NCBI GenBank assembly: GCA_013350335.1
Contig: CM023541.1
Span: forward strand, 63,181,413 to 63,245,412
Source of the DNA: Chimonanthus salicifolius
Taxonomy: Eukaryota; Streptophyta; Magnoliopsida; Laurales; Calycanthaceae
Direction of reading: 5' to 3'
DNA length: 64,000 nt
Shown: positions 25,590-37,500 of the stretch, one piece after another
How the letters are laid out: every line of letters starts with the position of its first letter
How positions within the stretch are numbered: position 1 is the first letter of the stretch
Position numbers and translations under genes: made by a program
The notes under the pieces: generated by a model
Database searches by the model: none
Told to the model about the DNA's origin: nothing
The model's input: the letters and a program-made list of their open reading frames with translations, nothing else

Positions 25590-28500
25590 TTAGAATGAGC
25601 TGAAACATTCCTGTTCAGATGATTGTGAATCGTCGCAGGGAGAATGTGTGTGTCTACCTTCATAGGTTGTTATCACCATCCGGCAATCGTCCGATAATCT
25701 CTCCACCCTTTTCTTGACTCGGCAATTGCTGTGGGTGCATCGATAATAACTTCTGGTGGAAACTCAAAAAGAACAGAAGAAAATAAGAACCAGTTTTGTA
25801 AAGCTAGCAAAACTCATCTAAGGTGATTCGGTCATGTAAGTAAACCATTTAAAATGTAACAGGAACGAAGAAAATAGATAAAGAAATATATGATAGATTG
25901 TAGAATAATGGGCATTATAGTATATGGTATATTCAAATGAAAAATTAGCAATTGAAAAACCAACCCAATATAAATGTGATATTCACAAATGGTGATGATG
26001 ATGAATGAAAGAGTAAAATAAGAACTTAAGGGAAAGAAATTTTATGATGTATCATGTACAAATATCACAAAAAAATCTGAATTACTAGCATTTTTCTTTT
26101 TTCCAACTTGTCAATAGGCATGACCAGGTAACAGTATTAGGCCAAATTGTTGGAATCCAAACTTAGTTCTAGATCTGAATACAATACTCGTGCTAAGGCA
26201 TATGGTAATAATAAGATGTGATGAAACTGGCTCGAGAGATCTGACTGAAAAACCCAAACTCAAAATATGCCTCGGTGCACACCTTATTATAAACTCAAGC
26301 TTGCATCAAAGAGTTGCTGCTGCACCATGTATGTAACTATGCACCGTATATGTTACTGTTGCATAGTGCATACACTAGAAGACAAAAACAAGAAGAAGAA
26401 AAAAGGAAACAGGAGGGAAGAAAACCTAGTAAATCAAGAAAAAATTATAAATTCATTGTCCAAGTTGCACTTTTGCTTTTCATTTGTTTGAAATTTAGAC
26501 CAATGATTATGCAGGTTTTCTCGGGATACGTTTTTTTCACATATAAAGAAAGTTAAAACTGACTTAAAGGTTGGTGTATTGGTCACAAATCTGTCTCAAG
26601 ATTGGGAAGTGGAAGTTATAAATTCGAATTTCATTCCCTTTTAAAGGGTTACTTCTTGTAATTTTATCTGATGTGTTGGTTAGAGAGGCTTACACTCGTC
26701 TCGAGGCCCTGAATACCACAGTTGTCAAAGAAAAAAAAAAAACTTACTCAACAAATCAGGTGCATATGTAGACGATATGATTTTGTTTTCTATCCATGAA
26801 CAGTTGTGGAAGAATTGATCACTCACATAATTTAATCTTTTTCATCAAAATTCTTAAGCAACATTTCCCCGTTGGTTAGCTTTCAGTCGAGTGAGAATTT
26901 CTTCTGAAACTCATTGAATGTATTGCCTTGTGTTTTTAGTATTGTTTTTTACAATAGTATAACTTGTTTCTTCATTGATTAAATCCATGTAATTGAGGGG
27001 TCATGAAAAAAAAATCTCAAAATCTCAGCCTTACAGTTGATTTGAAATCATTTTTGGCTGCACTTGGAGCAATACTAAACCCTAGGCAATATGAGTTGAT
27101 AGCTAACTTCTTTTCAGGAAAATAAAGTCCTCAGAGAAGCCCATCATGTTTCTATGTTTTTTCAGCTAATATTTCGGACTCCTGCCCATGGTTTTTTAAC
27201 TAAGGTTCTCATTGTTTCTATAGTGATGCGGACATATGGACGTAATTAAAATTTTAATTTTGATCCAGACGGACTTATTATCAAATTAGTAAGCATACTT
27301 TAGACATCTGAGTTGAATTTATAAAGCTTCGACACATCGGGAGTTTATTCAGACATCTTATTTGTATTATTGCTTCCGCTAAGCGATTGAGTAGGGTGTC
27401 ATATTCCTACCCAGTCTGCATCAAATAGACAGCCAATACATACATTAAGACATAAAACAATGCGATTGAAGTTCTAGATTGACAGTTAGGAATGTTTTTT
27501 AATGATGCTTTAGTTCAAATATTACCATGAAAGATGGATGGCTGACATTCAAGGCCTCAACTGATACGTTAAAAGCCAAAACCTTTCTGTCATATCTGTG
27601 ATTTTTGGAACTATAATCATGTTGATAGCAAAGAAGACATAATATCCCTCCCCTCACAAACATGTTCATTTTTGTATTACATCTATCACTCTTCCAACAT
27701 TAAAGAATGGTAATAAGCAGTTCCCAAAAAAAAAAAAAGAACAGAATGATAATATGTATGAATACTGGTTTCACAAGAGCTACCATTATAAAATTTCTGA
27801 TTTATTTGGGTCGTGGTAAACATTATGTTTCAACTCTGCTATTGTTGGAGGAAAACATGGTTGGTTTTCGTTTATACGAAGGAGTGAAAAAAAAACTAGA
27901 AAAAGTTAATCAGCCACAAGTTCAAGGAATGAAAGCTAGTCACAGGTTCTTCTTGACTCATGAATCCGATCGGGAGCAAAGCACTCTCGATCGCTAATGA
28001 AATCCAAATGATACTATATTAGAAAGTGAAAGAGATAATAAAATTCATGTAATATTTTAATGTCTTTGTTCCACTAAATAAGATCGACATGGGTGTAGTT
28101 CAACTGGTTGCCTCCTACCTCACAAAGCTGGAAGTTGCGGGTTCGAAACCCCATGACCTAACCTTGGTGTGCTCTAGGAGCAGTGGGCTCACCCGTGGGG
28201 GTTTTATGCTGGGTAACCTACGATTTCCCACATGTAAATTAAAAAAAAGATCAAAATATATAGAGTACATCAAAATATTACTTTTCTAATTAAGAGATAA
28301 TCATAATCTCTCCCTAAATCTATTACAATAAAAAACATCTCACCACGACCATTCACAATCTAATCTCAATTAATCATAATCTCAACACAATCTAAATCAA
28401 ATCCTAACAATCTTAATAGTGTGATGGTAGGTGGATTTGATTTCAACCAGTAGTAAGCTTATCAGTAACTTGATTAATCCACAAGATCCAAGATCAATAC

Positions 28501-29497
28501 TCTGATCAATAGCGAATGCGTTCTCGATCGTCTAGCTCTGATATCACGTTAGTAAATGGGAGAGAAAATAATATCAGTGTAATTTTTCTCAGTTTATTTT
28601 ACTGAATAAGATCCATATATATCAAAAGATCACCTTCCTAATTGAGAGAGATGTATAATATCTCCCACAATCAATTACAACAAATCCATAGTCAATCATA
28701 ATCTAATTTAATCAATCTAATCTAAATTAAATCTTATCAAATCTTATTTTCTGCTTCACTATATTTTCTCTATTTTCAAATCATGTTCCTTATACGAAGT
28801 CTCACAGAAATGATAAGGACCATCTTTCATTTACTAAGGCTCACCTTCTTCTCAATTTTTTTTCTTAAGGCTCACTTACATTACCCCTTTGTATAGGAAA
28901 GATGTACGAGGCCTCTTAAAAATTGCTGAGGACCATTTTCACCAATGCAGTAAAATACACCAATGACCTCAATTTTCAAGCAAATTCAAAATGCAAAACC
29001 AATTCAAGCCCCTCAATAGGAATGGAGATTCCATAAATGATGATTTTGTGGTGTATTCAAATGAAAATTGCTTGAAAGCTCTTTCTGCATTAATTAACTG
29101 AGCAATCTGTGAGCTTGCGTTTAGATTATAAAATGATTTTTAACTAGTATACAACAAGAATCAATGAAGATAAATCAAGTAATTACAAATTGACATGGAT
29201 GATAAATCAATCAATTGATGTTTAAGATGATGAAATCTAAAAAATCTACCAAGAAATGTTGCCTAGGAAGTGAGAAGGGTTACCTTGGATGGAGGCTATT
29301 TTTCACCACCTTCTGGCCATATTTTCTCCACTTGTATCCATCATCTAGTACATCAACCTCACTCCTTGTTTGGAAACAAAATCTTGGCTCTCTAAGCTTT
29401 CTCCTCACTTTCACCTTGCTCTTGTCAGATGATGAGTTTCTCCACCTTCAAAAGCAACAAATCTTAGCTTTACTCATCAAGAGTCAAGACCCTTTTC

Positions 29498-29540
<43 letters not shown>

Positions 29541-30638
29541 CAAATATACTGCCAAAGAAATGTTAGGTCTTATAGAAGAATGGGAATATTTTGATGAACA
29601 AGAAAAACCCAATACATTAAACAAACATTTAACCAAAAATACTGTAATATTATGCTTATATTCTTGGTAAATGTTAGGTCAGCATACGTCAAATTGATAG
29701 TCGGTTCATGAAAAGTAATCTTCTGAATCCAAATATGAGTGCCAACCCTAGATTGGTGGAATTAGATGGCTTTGATGATCTAATTAGGTTGCAATGTTGA
29801 GATTGGAGTTCTATTCATGGACCTTGCATGAATATTAAAAAAAAAACCTAAAAAAGGTAAAATTGTTGATGGAGCAAAATCATTAATTTTAACAGAAGAT
29901 ATTCAAGACCCCGTTGCAGATGTTGTGAGTTCACAAGAAATGATGACCATCCACAGAAACGCGCACACAAAAATCAAGAGAAAAAAAAAAAGAAGGGATT
30001 CTTACCAAGAATGATTAGCATCGTCACTGGTGCAGTTCTGGTCAGCACCATGCCTGGGTTCCAAACTCTCCATCTGACAAAATCCACAACAAAACAAGCA
30101 AACCACAAAGACAAAGCAAAGAATTAGAGATTAACACGACTTAAGAAATCTAATTACATAATAATTCTACTGTATTCTAACAAAAAAAACCTTGGAACGT
30201 CTACTGCATACTTAGCAAGCAAATATTTTTCTACTGCTCCGATGAAATTGTAACACAACATTAGTCTAAATTCAAAATCTAGTGTCTAACATTCAGATTT
30301 GAAAAAATTAAAAAAAAAAATACTAAGTGAAATGTTAAATGTAAAAAAGAGTGACATGTCACAATCTTATTAATTTCCGATCTTGTTTGTTTGATTTCTC
30401 AAGTACCCACCTGTCCATGATTATTCCATGGCTTGGAAATGGGATTTTCACTGAATGGTAGAGAGTTATTGAAAGGCAATGGAAAAGAATTGGTGTGAGA
30501 AGGAAGCATGAAGCTCAGGCCATGGTTCTCTTCCAAGGGTAGAAACTCCATTTCATGCATTGTTTGAGGGCCCGGGCCCGAAAAAGAGACTTCGAGCTCG
30601 TAACAACGTTGAGATCCTCTCTCTCCTTCCATGGCCAT
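25590..30638 (-). CDS. WRKY transcription factor, group IIc, WRKY12-like (206 aa, complete)
   Basis: Nuclear DNA-binding factor that recognises W-box promoters. Exons: 30638-30411, 30073-30006, 29445-29284 and 25752-25590; all introns are GT-AG and the phases agree. The first ATG gives [10 protein letters not shown]; the second, six bases on (30632), is equally possible and gives MEGERGSQ. The N-terminus ([30 protein letters not shown]) and the segment [19 protein letters not shown] followed by [20 protein letters not shown] are typical of WRKY12. The WRKYGQK heptapeptide is at 138-144 and the zinc ligands are C158, C163, H187 and H189 (CX4CX23HXH). The protein ends SEQECFSSF. Intron 3 falls at the conserved position PR/SYYRC. 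In Arabidopsis, WRKY12 restrains secondary wall formation in pith and influences flowering; the same role here is inference. Intron 3 is 3.5 kb and holds LINE, SINE and TRIM sequence; intron 2 holds an AG microsatellite. Confidence 0.95.
25812..26003 (+). mobile_element. RTE-type LINE 3' end fragment
   Basis: The plus strand reads a degenerate LRWFGHV start, then [14 protein letters not shown] and a remnant of the C-terminal tail, and closes with a (GAT)n run at about 25993-26003. This is the same family as the copies in the GATA introns. It lies in the first 200 bp of WRKY12 intron 3 region next to exon 4. Confidence 0.6.
26571..26739 (+). mobile_element. SINE-like element, family 2
   Basis: A tRNA-like head with a B-box-like ATAAATTCGAATTTC is followed by AAAGGGTTACTTCTTG, then AGAGAGGCTTACAC and an A-rich tail. 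The same order of words occurs at 56548-56733. It lies in intron 3 of WRKY12. Confidence 0.5.
27960..28745 (-). mobile_element. TRIM-like tandem LTR array
   Basis: Two related LTR-like blocks lie at about 28005-28409 (enlarged by a SINE) and about 28550-28745. Both share AGATAA-type heads, aataagatc and agagataatcataatctc-like words. On the minus strand the first block begins TGTTAGGATTTGATTTAG, a good LTR start. Next to the second block the minus strand reads TGATATCAGAGC, one step away from the initiator-Met tRNA primer binding site TGGTATCAGAGC. A similar PBS-like word and tctcgatcg occur beside the first block too, so the order is LTR-internal-LTR-internal. The internal segment is about 140 bp and non-coding. 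It lies in intron 3 of WRKY12. Confidence 0.5.
28091..28248 (+). mobile_element. Full-length tRNA-derived SINE
   Basis: This 158-bp element has an RNA polymerase III A box (TAGTTCAACTGG, about 28096-28107) and B box (GGTTCGAAACC, about 28139-28149). The family-specific 3' part with gtgggctcacccgtggggg follows, and it ends in A8. It is flanked by AGATCGACAT (28081-28090) and AGATCAAAAT (28248-28257), an 8/10 target-site duplication. It is inserted into an LTR block of the TRIM-like array. Other copies are at 10663 and 15309. Confidence 0.85.
29500..29538. repeat. (AG)n microsatellite
   Basis: A 39-bp AG run in intron 2 of the WRKY12-like gene, about 55 bp upstream (on the minus strand) of the exon 3 acceptor; on the transcript it is a CU run that lengthens the polypyrimidine tract. 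Confidence 0.92.
30131..30184 (-). mobile_element. LTR 5'-end fragment
   Basis: The minus strand starts TGTTAGAATACAGTAG and contains ATTATTATGTAATTAG, the same LTR start as at 60407-60586. It lies in intron 1 of the WRKY12-like gene. Only about 54 bp remain. Confidence 0.4.
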
Positions 30639-30867
30639 CAAACTTCTTCTCTCTCTCTTTCTCTTCTTTTTTTCTATGGTTGGCGCAGGTTTGCTTGCTT
30701 TTTCCGTTTGGGTTGCACTTTCAAATGGTGTTGAAGACTCGTAAACATCAGTCTTAGACTCGAGAGAAGAATGGTAGGCTATATGGGTAATCCTTTTATT
30801 TATCTATGTGGGAGAAAATTCTAAAATCTCTCTGTTAACTAAGCCCTGTATTTTATTTTTATAGATG

Positions 30868-31062
30868 GTGGCTGTTTAGACATTTTACTTTTTTTAAAAG
30901 ATATCTCATTTAAAATTTTGTATGAAAATTATCATTTTACTCTCAATTTTTTTAAAAAGATAATTTCTCCCCACAAAACTGAGGGACAAAATGATAATTT
31001 TACATAAATTTTTGAAATAGGATATCTCTTAAAAGAAAAGTGGAGTGTCTAAATGACTATCC
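30868..31062. mobile_element. MITE with long terminal inverted repeats, copy 2
   Basis: The left arm contains TTTAGACATTTTACTTTTTT and the right arm its complement (aagaaaagtggagtgtctaa). The arms run about 80 bp each and meet around the word TCTCCCCACAAAACTGAGG. The same element occurs at 48428-48620. It could fold into a near-complete hairpin. No target-site duplication was found. Confidence 0.75.
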
Positions 31063-31209
31063 TAACTTAAATATATTTAATTATTAAGTCATTACTTTTT
31101 TTAGTATGTATTTTAGAAAACTACGATGATTGAATAAAAGTTCTTTAAAACTATATCATTTATCAAGTCTTCTATTCATCTTACCTGACATTATCAAATC
31201 TAATCTACA

Positions 31210-31640
31210 AAAGGAAGAAGCCCTCAGGAAGATTTAAGCCCGACTCTTGGGCATTGGATCCTCCTTTAGGACCAAGAAACCCTCTCGGCAATCACAAACC
31301 CCTCCTCCTGTCAGTGGCGTCTCAAGTCTCGCTCTTTCTTACCCATTTGAATATTAAACACTTGTATATTGTAAAAAATAAAGACTCCCATTTTTTGAAT
31401 CTTAAAGAGTGGACTAATAGTTTAAATGTTCCCATACTATCCAATTTTTGTACGGGAGTATTTGCTGATCTATAGATCTTTCTTTTGCTCTCTCGGGGGC
31501 TCTTTTTCTCTTTCTCTGGCGTGGGCTGTGAGCTTTTTTTCTCTTTCCTTCTTGCTCTTGATTTGAGCTCATTTTGTATGTTTTCGAGATTTCTCCCTGA
31601 TTTTGAATGAAATTTACCCTGTCGTTCAAAAAAAAAAAAT
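31210..31640 (+). mobile_element. Probable LINE 3' end
   Basis: A short coding remnant (NSLNVPILSNFCTGVFADL) is followed by a CT-rich untranslated segment and a poly-A run at about 31629-31640, the structure of a retrotransposed transcript end. The 5' limit is uncertain and no domain is diagnostic. Confidence 0.4.
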
Positions 31641-34321
31641 TTACAATCTTTATAAAAAATAATATCTTAACTTTTCTAGCGCTGATGGTGTATATTCTTT
31701 TGAAGAAATGTGATTTATAAAACAAAATCAAACCAACCTTAGGAAAATTGGTGTTCATTTGAAACTAATATTCATGTTATGTCATGATTACATGGGGAAA
31801 AACCCTAGGGACCGCGTATGGGTCGGTGCGGTCGACATTGCCGGCGCAAGGGTATTTTGGTCTTTTCACATTTTTAATTACGTGTTAGACGGGGTGTATA
31901 TGAAACACATGGAGGTAGGACACGGTGGATGTAAGTTAGTGAGATGGTGACATGGTTAAAATTCCTATATATCATTGATGCATATCCAACTTGTCCAACC
32001 TATGTTTTCACGAGTTGGCATGTTTTAAATAATTTTAGTGATTAGGGTGGAATAAGAATTGAACTCAGGGCTTCCATTTTTCGAAATAAATTTATGATCA
32101 CCAATCCAATCTCTTTGGATTCCCTAATTTTTACTATGCTTTAATATATACTAAATGCTATATTTAACAGTCCTTTTTTAGTAAAATGATCATATTGTGA
32201 CTATTATCATCATTAAAATGAATTATAGATCTCTTATCATTAATTGATAATAATACCACGTGCCTAGCCGTTGTTGTGTGACACTGATTTTGGGACCTTG
32301 ATTAGAAGAAATGCATATAGTTAAGTTAATACAAGCAATTAAAACTAAAAAAAAAAAAAAAATCTTTCTAGTCGAAGTTACATTGACATAATTAATTATA
32401 ACATTCACATTAGCTGTAATGATAAATGGTAAGAGAGTTGCAGTGACTTGAACATGAAATGATAATAATTATTTCTTGCTCAAGTAGACTCATATCATAG
32501 AAAACAAATAAATTTATCTTTGACTAAGGATCCCTCACTGATAAACAATTGATAGAATGTCTTTACTAGTTAATATCAATGATAGTTACTCTCAAAGCAC
32601 AAAATCCACAACCACCACCACTGGCAACAACACATTCTTATCAATTTCGTTTACCATTTTAAAAGGCGACTTGCAAAAGCTTTTTAAAGCTAAGGTGGTA
32701 AATGTAGATTAAATAATCATTTAAAATCCACTTTAATGATTGTTTCTAACTCTACTATCTAAAATAAAGAATAAAAGGTCAATTTAAAATTATCAAAATT
32801 ATTTATTTTGTAAATTTAGATCTAATAATTTTAAACATTTTGATAGAGCTGATTATCAATATCTAAAGTACACCCTGCATTTTAACTTAACTAGGGTAAT
32901 TGAACAACTCAACTTGTCTCAGACAGAGACCAATTCTTTCACAAACCCAATGATGAGCTCCATTAGGTTCAACTTTTGACTTTTAAAAATTAAATTTTAA
33001 AGTTTTTATCAGTAAATAGATGAATTTAAAAGGTTGAATAATATATGTTACTATTTAAATTCTACTATATAAAAAAAAATTAATAATAATTATTTTGGAA
33101 ATAGCAGTGAATTGAAGTGACTGGAGGAAATGAGTGGAAGGAAGAGGGCGGTGGGTCCAAAGTTCAAAGTTCAAACTTCAAGTAATTTCACTCAATATCT
33201 GACGCTCTTACACAAAATGATGAGACTCTCAAATCTTCTAAATCGTATTTGTAGGGATGCTTTGTTCTCCACTCGACAACCCATTCTGAAAATAATAAAT
33301 AAAAAAGTATGATGACACCCATTTGTGAAACTCCCCCGCTTTCCACTCACCTCTCTTTCTCTCACCTGTTACTTCATCCACAGTTGAAAACATCCTCTCA
33401 ACATTCTCCCACGTCTCTTTCTCTCTCTATTTCCTACATTCACACCTATTTGGTGAGATCGTATAATTCTGCTCATTTCTTTTCTCTCTCTCTCTACTTT
33501 CATATATATAATCCACGGTTATTCCATATCAAACTATCCAAACATATTCCAATTGATTATGGGTCCAAATGGCTAGAGATATCCTTTTCACTGGATGTTA
33601 CTTTTAAATGTCTGAATTTTCTGGGGCTCATATTATCAGATCAATGAGTTTTTTTTTTTTTTTTTTAACTTGATTAAGATTGAATACATGTACAGATCAT
33701 AGAGTAAATAGGTGAGCGGACCCTTCTCTCTCTTTTCTTTTCTTTATAATGTAGGTGTCGAGATTTCTTAGAACATTTGACTAATTTTTGAGATATGTTC
33801 AAATCTCTTTATACATAAACACCCGCTAATCCTAACGGAAATAATTCTTTGAAATAAAATAAAAATCAAAAGTTAAATATCTCCATGACCTTTAGTCTTC
33901 TCTTTCTCTGTCTCTTGTTATCTTTCTTTCTTTTAGGGCCAGCTGATGTGGGAAGAATTTGAAGACCGCCATTTGAAAACATCTTAAAAAAAGCACTTTT
34001 ATTCGAGTTGCCTCTGACTTATAATATCCACCTACAACTGATATTTTAAAAATACCTCGCAAATTTGCAAGTCAAAATATATTGAACTTGGCCAATATTA
34101 AAATCTCAGGTTTCAGCAAACTGTGTGAATGAGAAATGAGAAGCCGTTAAATTTTTAAGCAATTGAATTTTTTATGAATTCTTTTGAGTCAGACCCAAGT
34201 TTTGCTGACTTTGAATGAGTCAAGGTGAGCCAAGTATATTAATCAAAATTTACACTTTTATCTTCTTGATTAAATCACTGTAAATTCTATTGAGTCAAAA
34301 AATTTCAAATATTAAATTTTA

Positions 34322-34524
34322 CTCCTTCTGTCTCATTTTAGTTGTCTCATTTTAAACATTTGTATTTTTTAAACAACTTAAATTTGACTTTAAACTATCA
34401 TGCAGCTGAGTGGCGATTCTCATCTATTTCAATACACACTTTATGCTACTTCAATATAAATAAGACAACTATTTTGAGACAATTCCAAAATTCATATGAG
34501 ACAACTAAATTAGAACAGAAGAAG
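34322..34524. mobile_element. Stowaway-type MITE
   Basis: This 203-bp element has TA on both sides (34320-34321 and 34525-34526). Its terminal inverted repeats start CTCCTTCTGTCTCATTTTAG and, on the other strand, CTTCTTCTGTTCTAATTTAG, then TTGTCTCAT in both. This is the standard Stowaway/Tc1-mariner structure. Confidence 0.85.
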
Positions 34525-37500
34525 TATAATATGTTATATATTGTCATTTAAATTACAGTGTGAGCTTCGGACAGTATAAAAACCAAATATCGGTCATCAT
34601 GTCAATATATCAACTAATATTTTCAAAATAAACCGCAGGTCAAAATATTAATTTCAACCAATACATAAATCTCAGTTCATAAATGTAAACTCTCAAAAAA
34701 TTTCAAATAATTGAGTTTTAACCAAGATTTTTTCTCTTTTACGAGTTTAACGCCACTCTCAATGAGTCAAACTAAGTAAAATCGAGTTTTAGTCAGAACT
34801 TAACCTAATCATATCATTTTGAGCTTTTCAAATGAGTCATTGCAAATTCAATTGAGCTGATTTGTCTGAGTCACACTTTTCGAAGTTGATAAGTATCTTA
34901 GGTGATTTTCATTTTATAAACGATGGTGCAAAGACATAGAAGATTTGGATCAGGTAGACCATCCTTTACCTCATATTCTCTTCATGTCCATAGTTTAGTT
35001 GGGACCTTGTTGGATTCTTGAGATGAACAAGCATTCCACCAAAACATCTTATTGCATGCTAGTGGAGTATTTGTTGTCGAATACTGAGAACTTAGGTTGG
35101 GTTATAATTTAATTCGCATTACTCGATTCAAGAAATCAAGTGGATTGGATTGAAGAAAAAACTTCGAATTAAATTTGGGTCCAATTGGATTAAGTTTTTT
35201 TTTAAATTGTCGCAACTTGACACACTCAAAAAAATTGATATAGTATTTGGATTGAGTCGGGTTAGGTTGGGTTGAGCAATTTGGATTGGGTCGAGTCAAG
35301 TTCAATAATTTCTTATATGAGTTATATTGAGTTTAATAACACTCAGCCTAATCTGCCTGAGTTTCAGCCCTAAACTCACTTTATAATAAAAAAAAATAGA
35401 TGATTGGACAATTCATCAATTAAACTATTACACTGTCAAAATAAAATTATTGTATGTGAGGATGTATGCCATGAACATTAATCCAAATTACATATAAATT
35501 TAGAGGAGAAAACAATTCCAACAATTTACATCAATTTCATTTAAAACTTAGAAGATCCTATATGAAACCCTTAAGCCCGAGCAGAAAATGGATGGACATT
35601 TATTTTGAAAAAAATTAATTCCACCCTTTGTACGATTTGAACTTGTAGATGTTTGTTGATTGATTGCTTTGATTTCCACATTCTTTTTCTTCGTCAAGGT
35701 CTAAGAAAAGGACTAATCTTTTTTTTTTTTCCTCTCTTTTTTTTTTACCTCTTTCAAAGAGATGGAGAGTTTAAACTTTAAAGTAAACGAAACCAATTTT
35801 ATAAAAGAGGATGAGTTGAAAATTTGTATGCTATAGTTTCATATTTGTGTCTTTATGTGGTCTTTCCTTTATGAAAATTTTGACTGATATTTTAGGTTAT
35901 TTGGGTTGAGCCTAATTCAAAAAATCTCGTCCTGTAAAAATACTAAGTTCTTTTATTATTTTTAAATAATATTAACGATATTTAAATTTCACTCCTCAAA
36001 ACCTAATTTTTTTTTTTATCAAAATTTAATTTATTTTCAAGTGAATTTGATGTGAGTTACAGAGTACAGTGCATATAACAGGAGCACCCTCAGCAACTCC
36101 ACCAACAACAGAAATTGTATGCTACCAATGTAGTATCAAAGGTAGATGTGAAAGTCATGGGGAGAGAGAAAGGAAAGAAATATTAAAGGATTAATACGTA
36201 CTTTTTCTAAATATTCTATCTTAGTTGGGAGAAATTCTTTGACATCTATTTGGATTAATTTTTTTATCAATATTTCTAAATATCAATTATTTTTTAAATA
36301 TTTTTGATACTGAATAACTGTACAAAAAGTGGCTCTTTAAAATAGAGTAGAAATCAAATTTTAAAAGCCTTAGATATTGAATATTTCCAATATTTAAAAT
36401 TCTATTCTATTGTTGAAAGTAGAAGTTGGAAAAAATTGAAAGGTGTCATTAGAAGAGTTTGGTAAAACGAAATTTCCATAAAAAAATGGAAAGGTGTTGA
36501 ACTTTCTATCTTTTTTTTTTTTTTAATGAAGGGTCTGGTCCCATTGTTTGTATTGGTAGCTTCTTAGAGGCCCACTTCCACTTGCCTTTATCATTTGAAA
36601 AAGGCATGGAGGTTGGTGATTTATAATCAAGTTGATCCATTTACTTTAAATTGACCTTTCTAAGAAAATATAAGTGATCTAAAGTCTTCTGTTATTATCT
36701 TTATATATTTATTAAGTAACATATCACATCATTAAATTTCTTTACCCTCAATCACCTAAATTTTACTATTATTAAGATGAAATTTTAACTTTATCTACTT
36801 CCTTTAATAAAAGAGAACTTCCTATTTTAATTTTTCTAGAATAGCATTTTAAATGATTGATATCTACAAGAATTGATCATTTAACAATTAAGTCAAGTTA
36901 TGATCTAAATCTTATTGTTCAAATGTGGATCTAATTAGGTGGAGAACTTTAAAAAAAGATTTTGCTTTACAAATGTGGGTCTACTTAAAGTTTTAATCAT
37001 TAAGCATCAAACTCTTAATTCATATTAAGTTTAAGTTTTTGATACTGAATGTGGCAAAATCATTTGGGTTACAGTCTAAGTTATAAATTCTTTTCAAATT
37101 CAACTTTTTGATACTTTGAAAGACTTAAAATTTTCAATCTATATTTCAACAATGTTTGTTAGAGTAGTTGAAATTTGTACACGGCTCTATTGACCAAAAT
37201 TGAGTTGAAATGTACTTTCAACCAAAATTTGATCCAACTTTAGAATTAGATAATATTTTTAATAAAATAGGGGATAAAATGAAGAAAATAGAATAGAGAA
37301 TAAGTTCTTCATCGGCAAATGTTTCATTAATACTCATTTTCTAACTAAATCCATTTGACATCTACCTTTCATTTATCTATCTAATATCCATTTAAGCCGA
37401 ACCCGACTAAATTACGCACATCCGATTTTCCTTCCGTATCATTATCAATCAATCAATTCTCATTCTTCAATTCATTATTAGGCATTGTTATTTTTGGAAT

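Noticed and set aside
28091..28165. Intact tRNA gene
   Set aside because: The A and B boxes are there, but the sequence does not fold into a full cloverleaf and continues into the SINE body.
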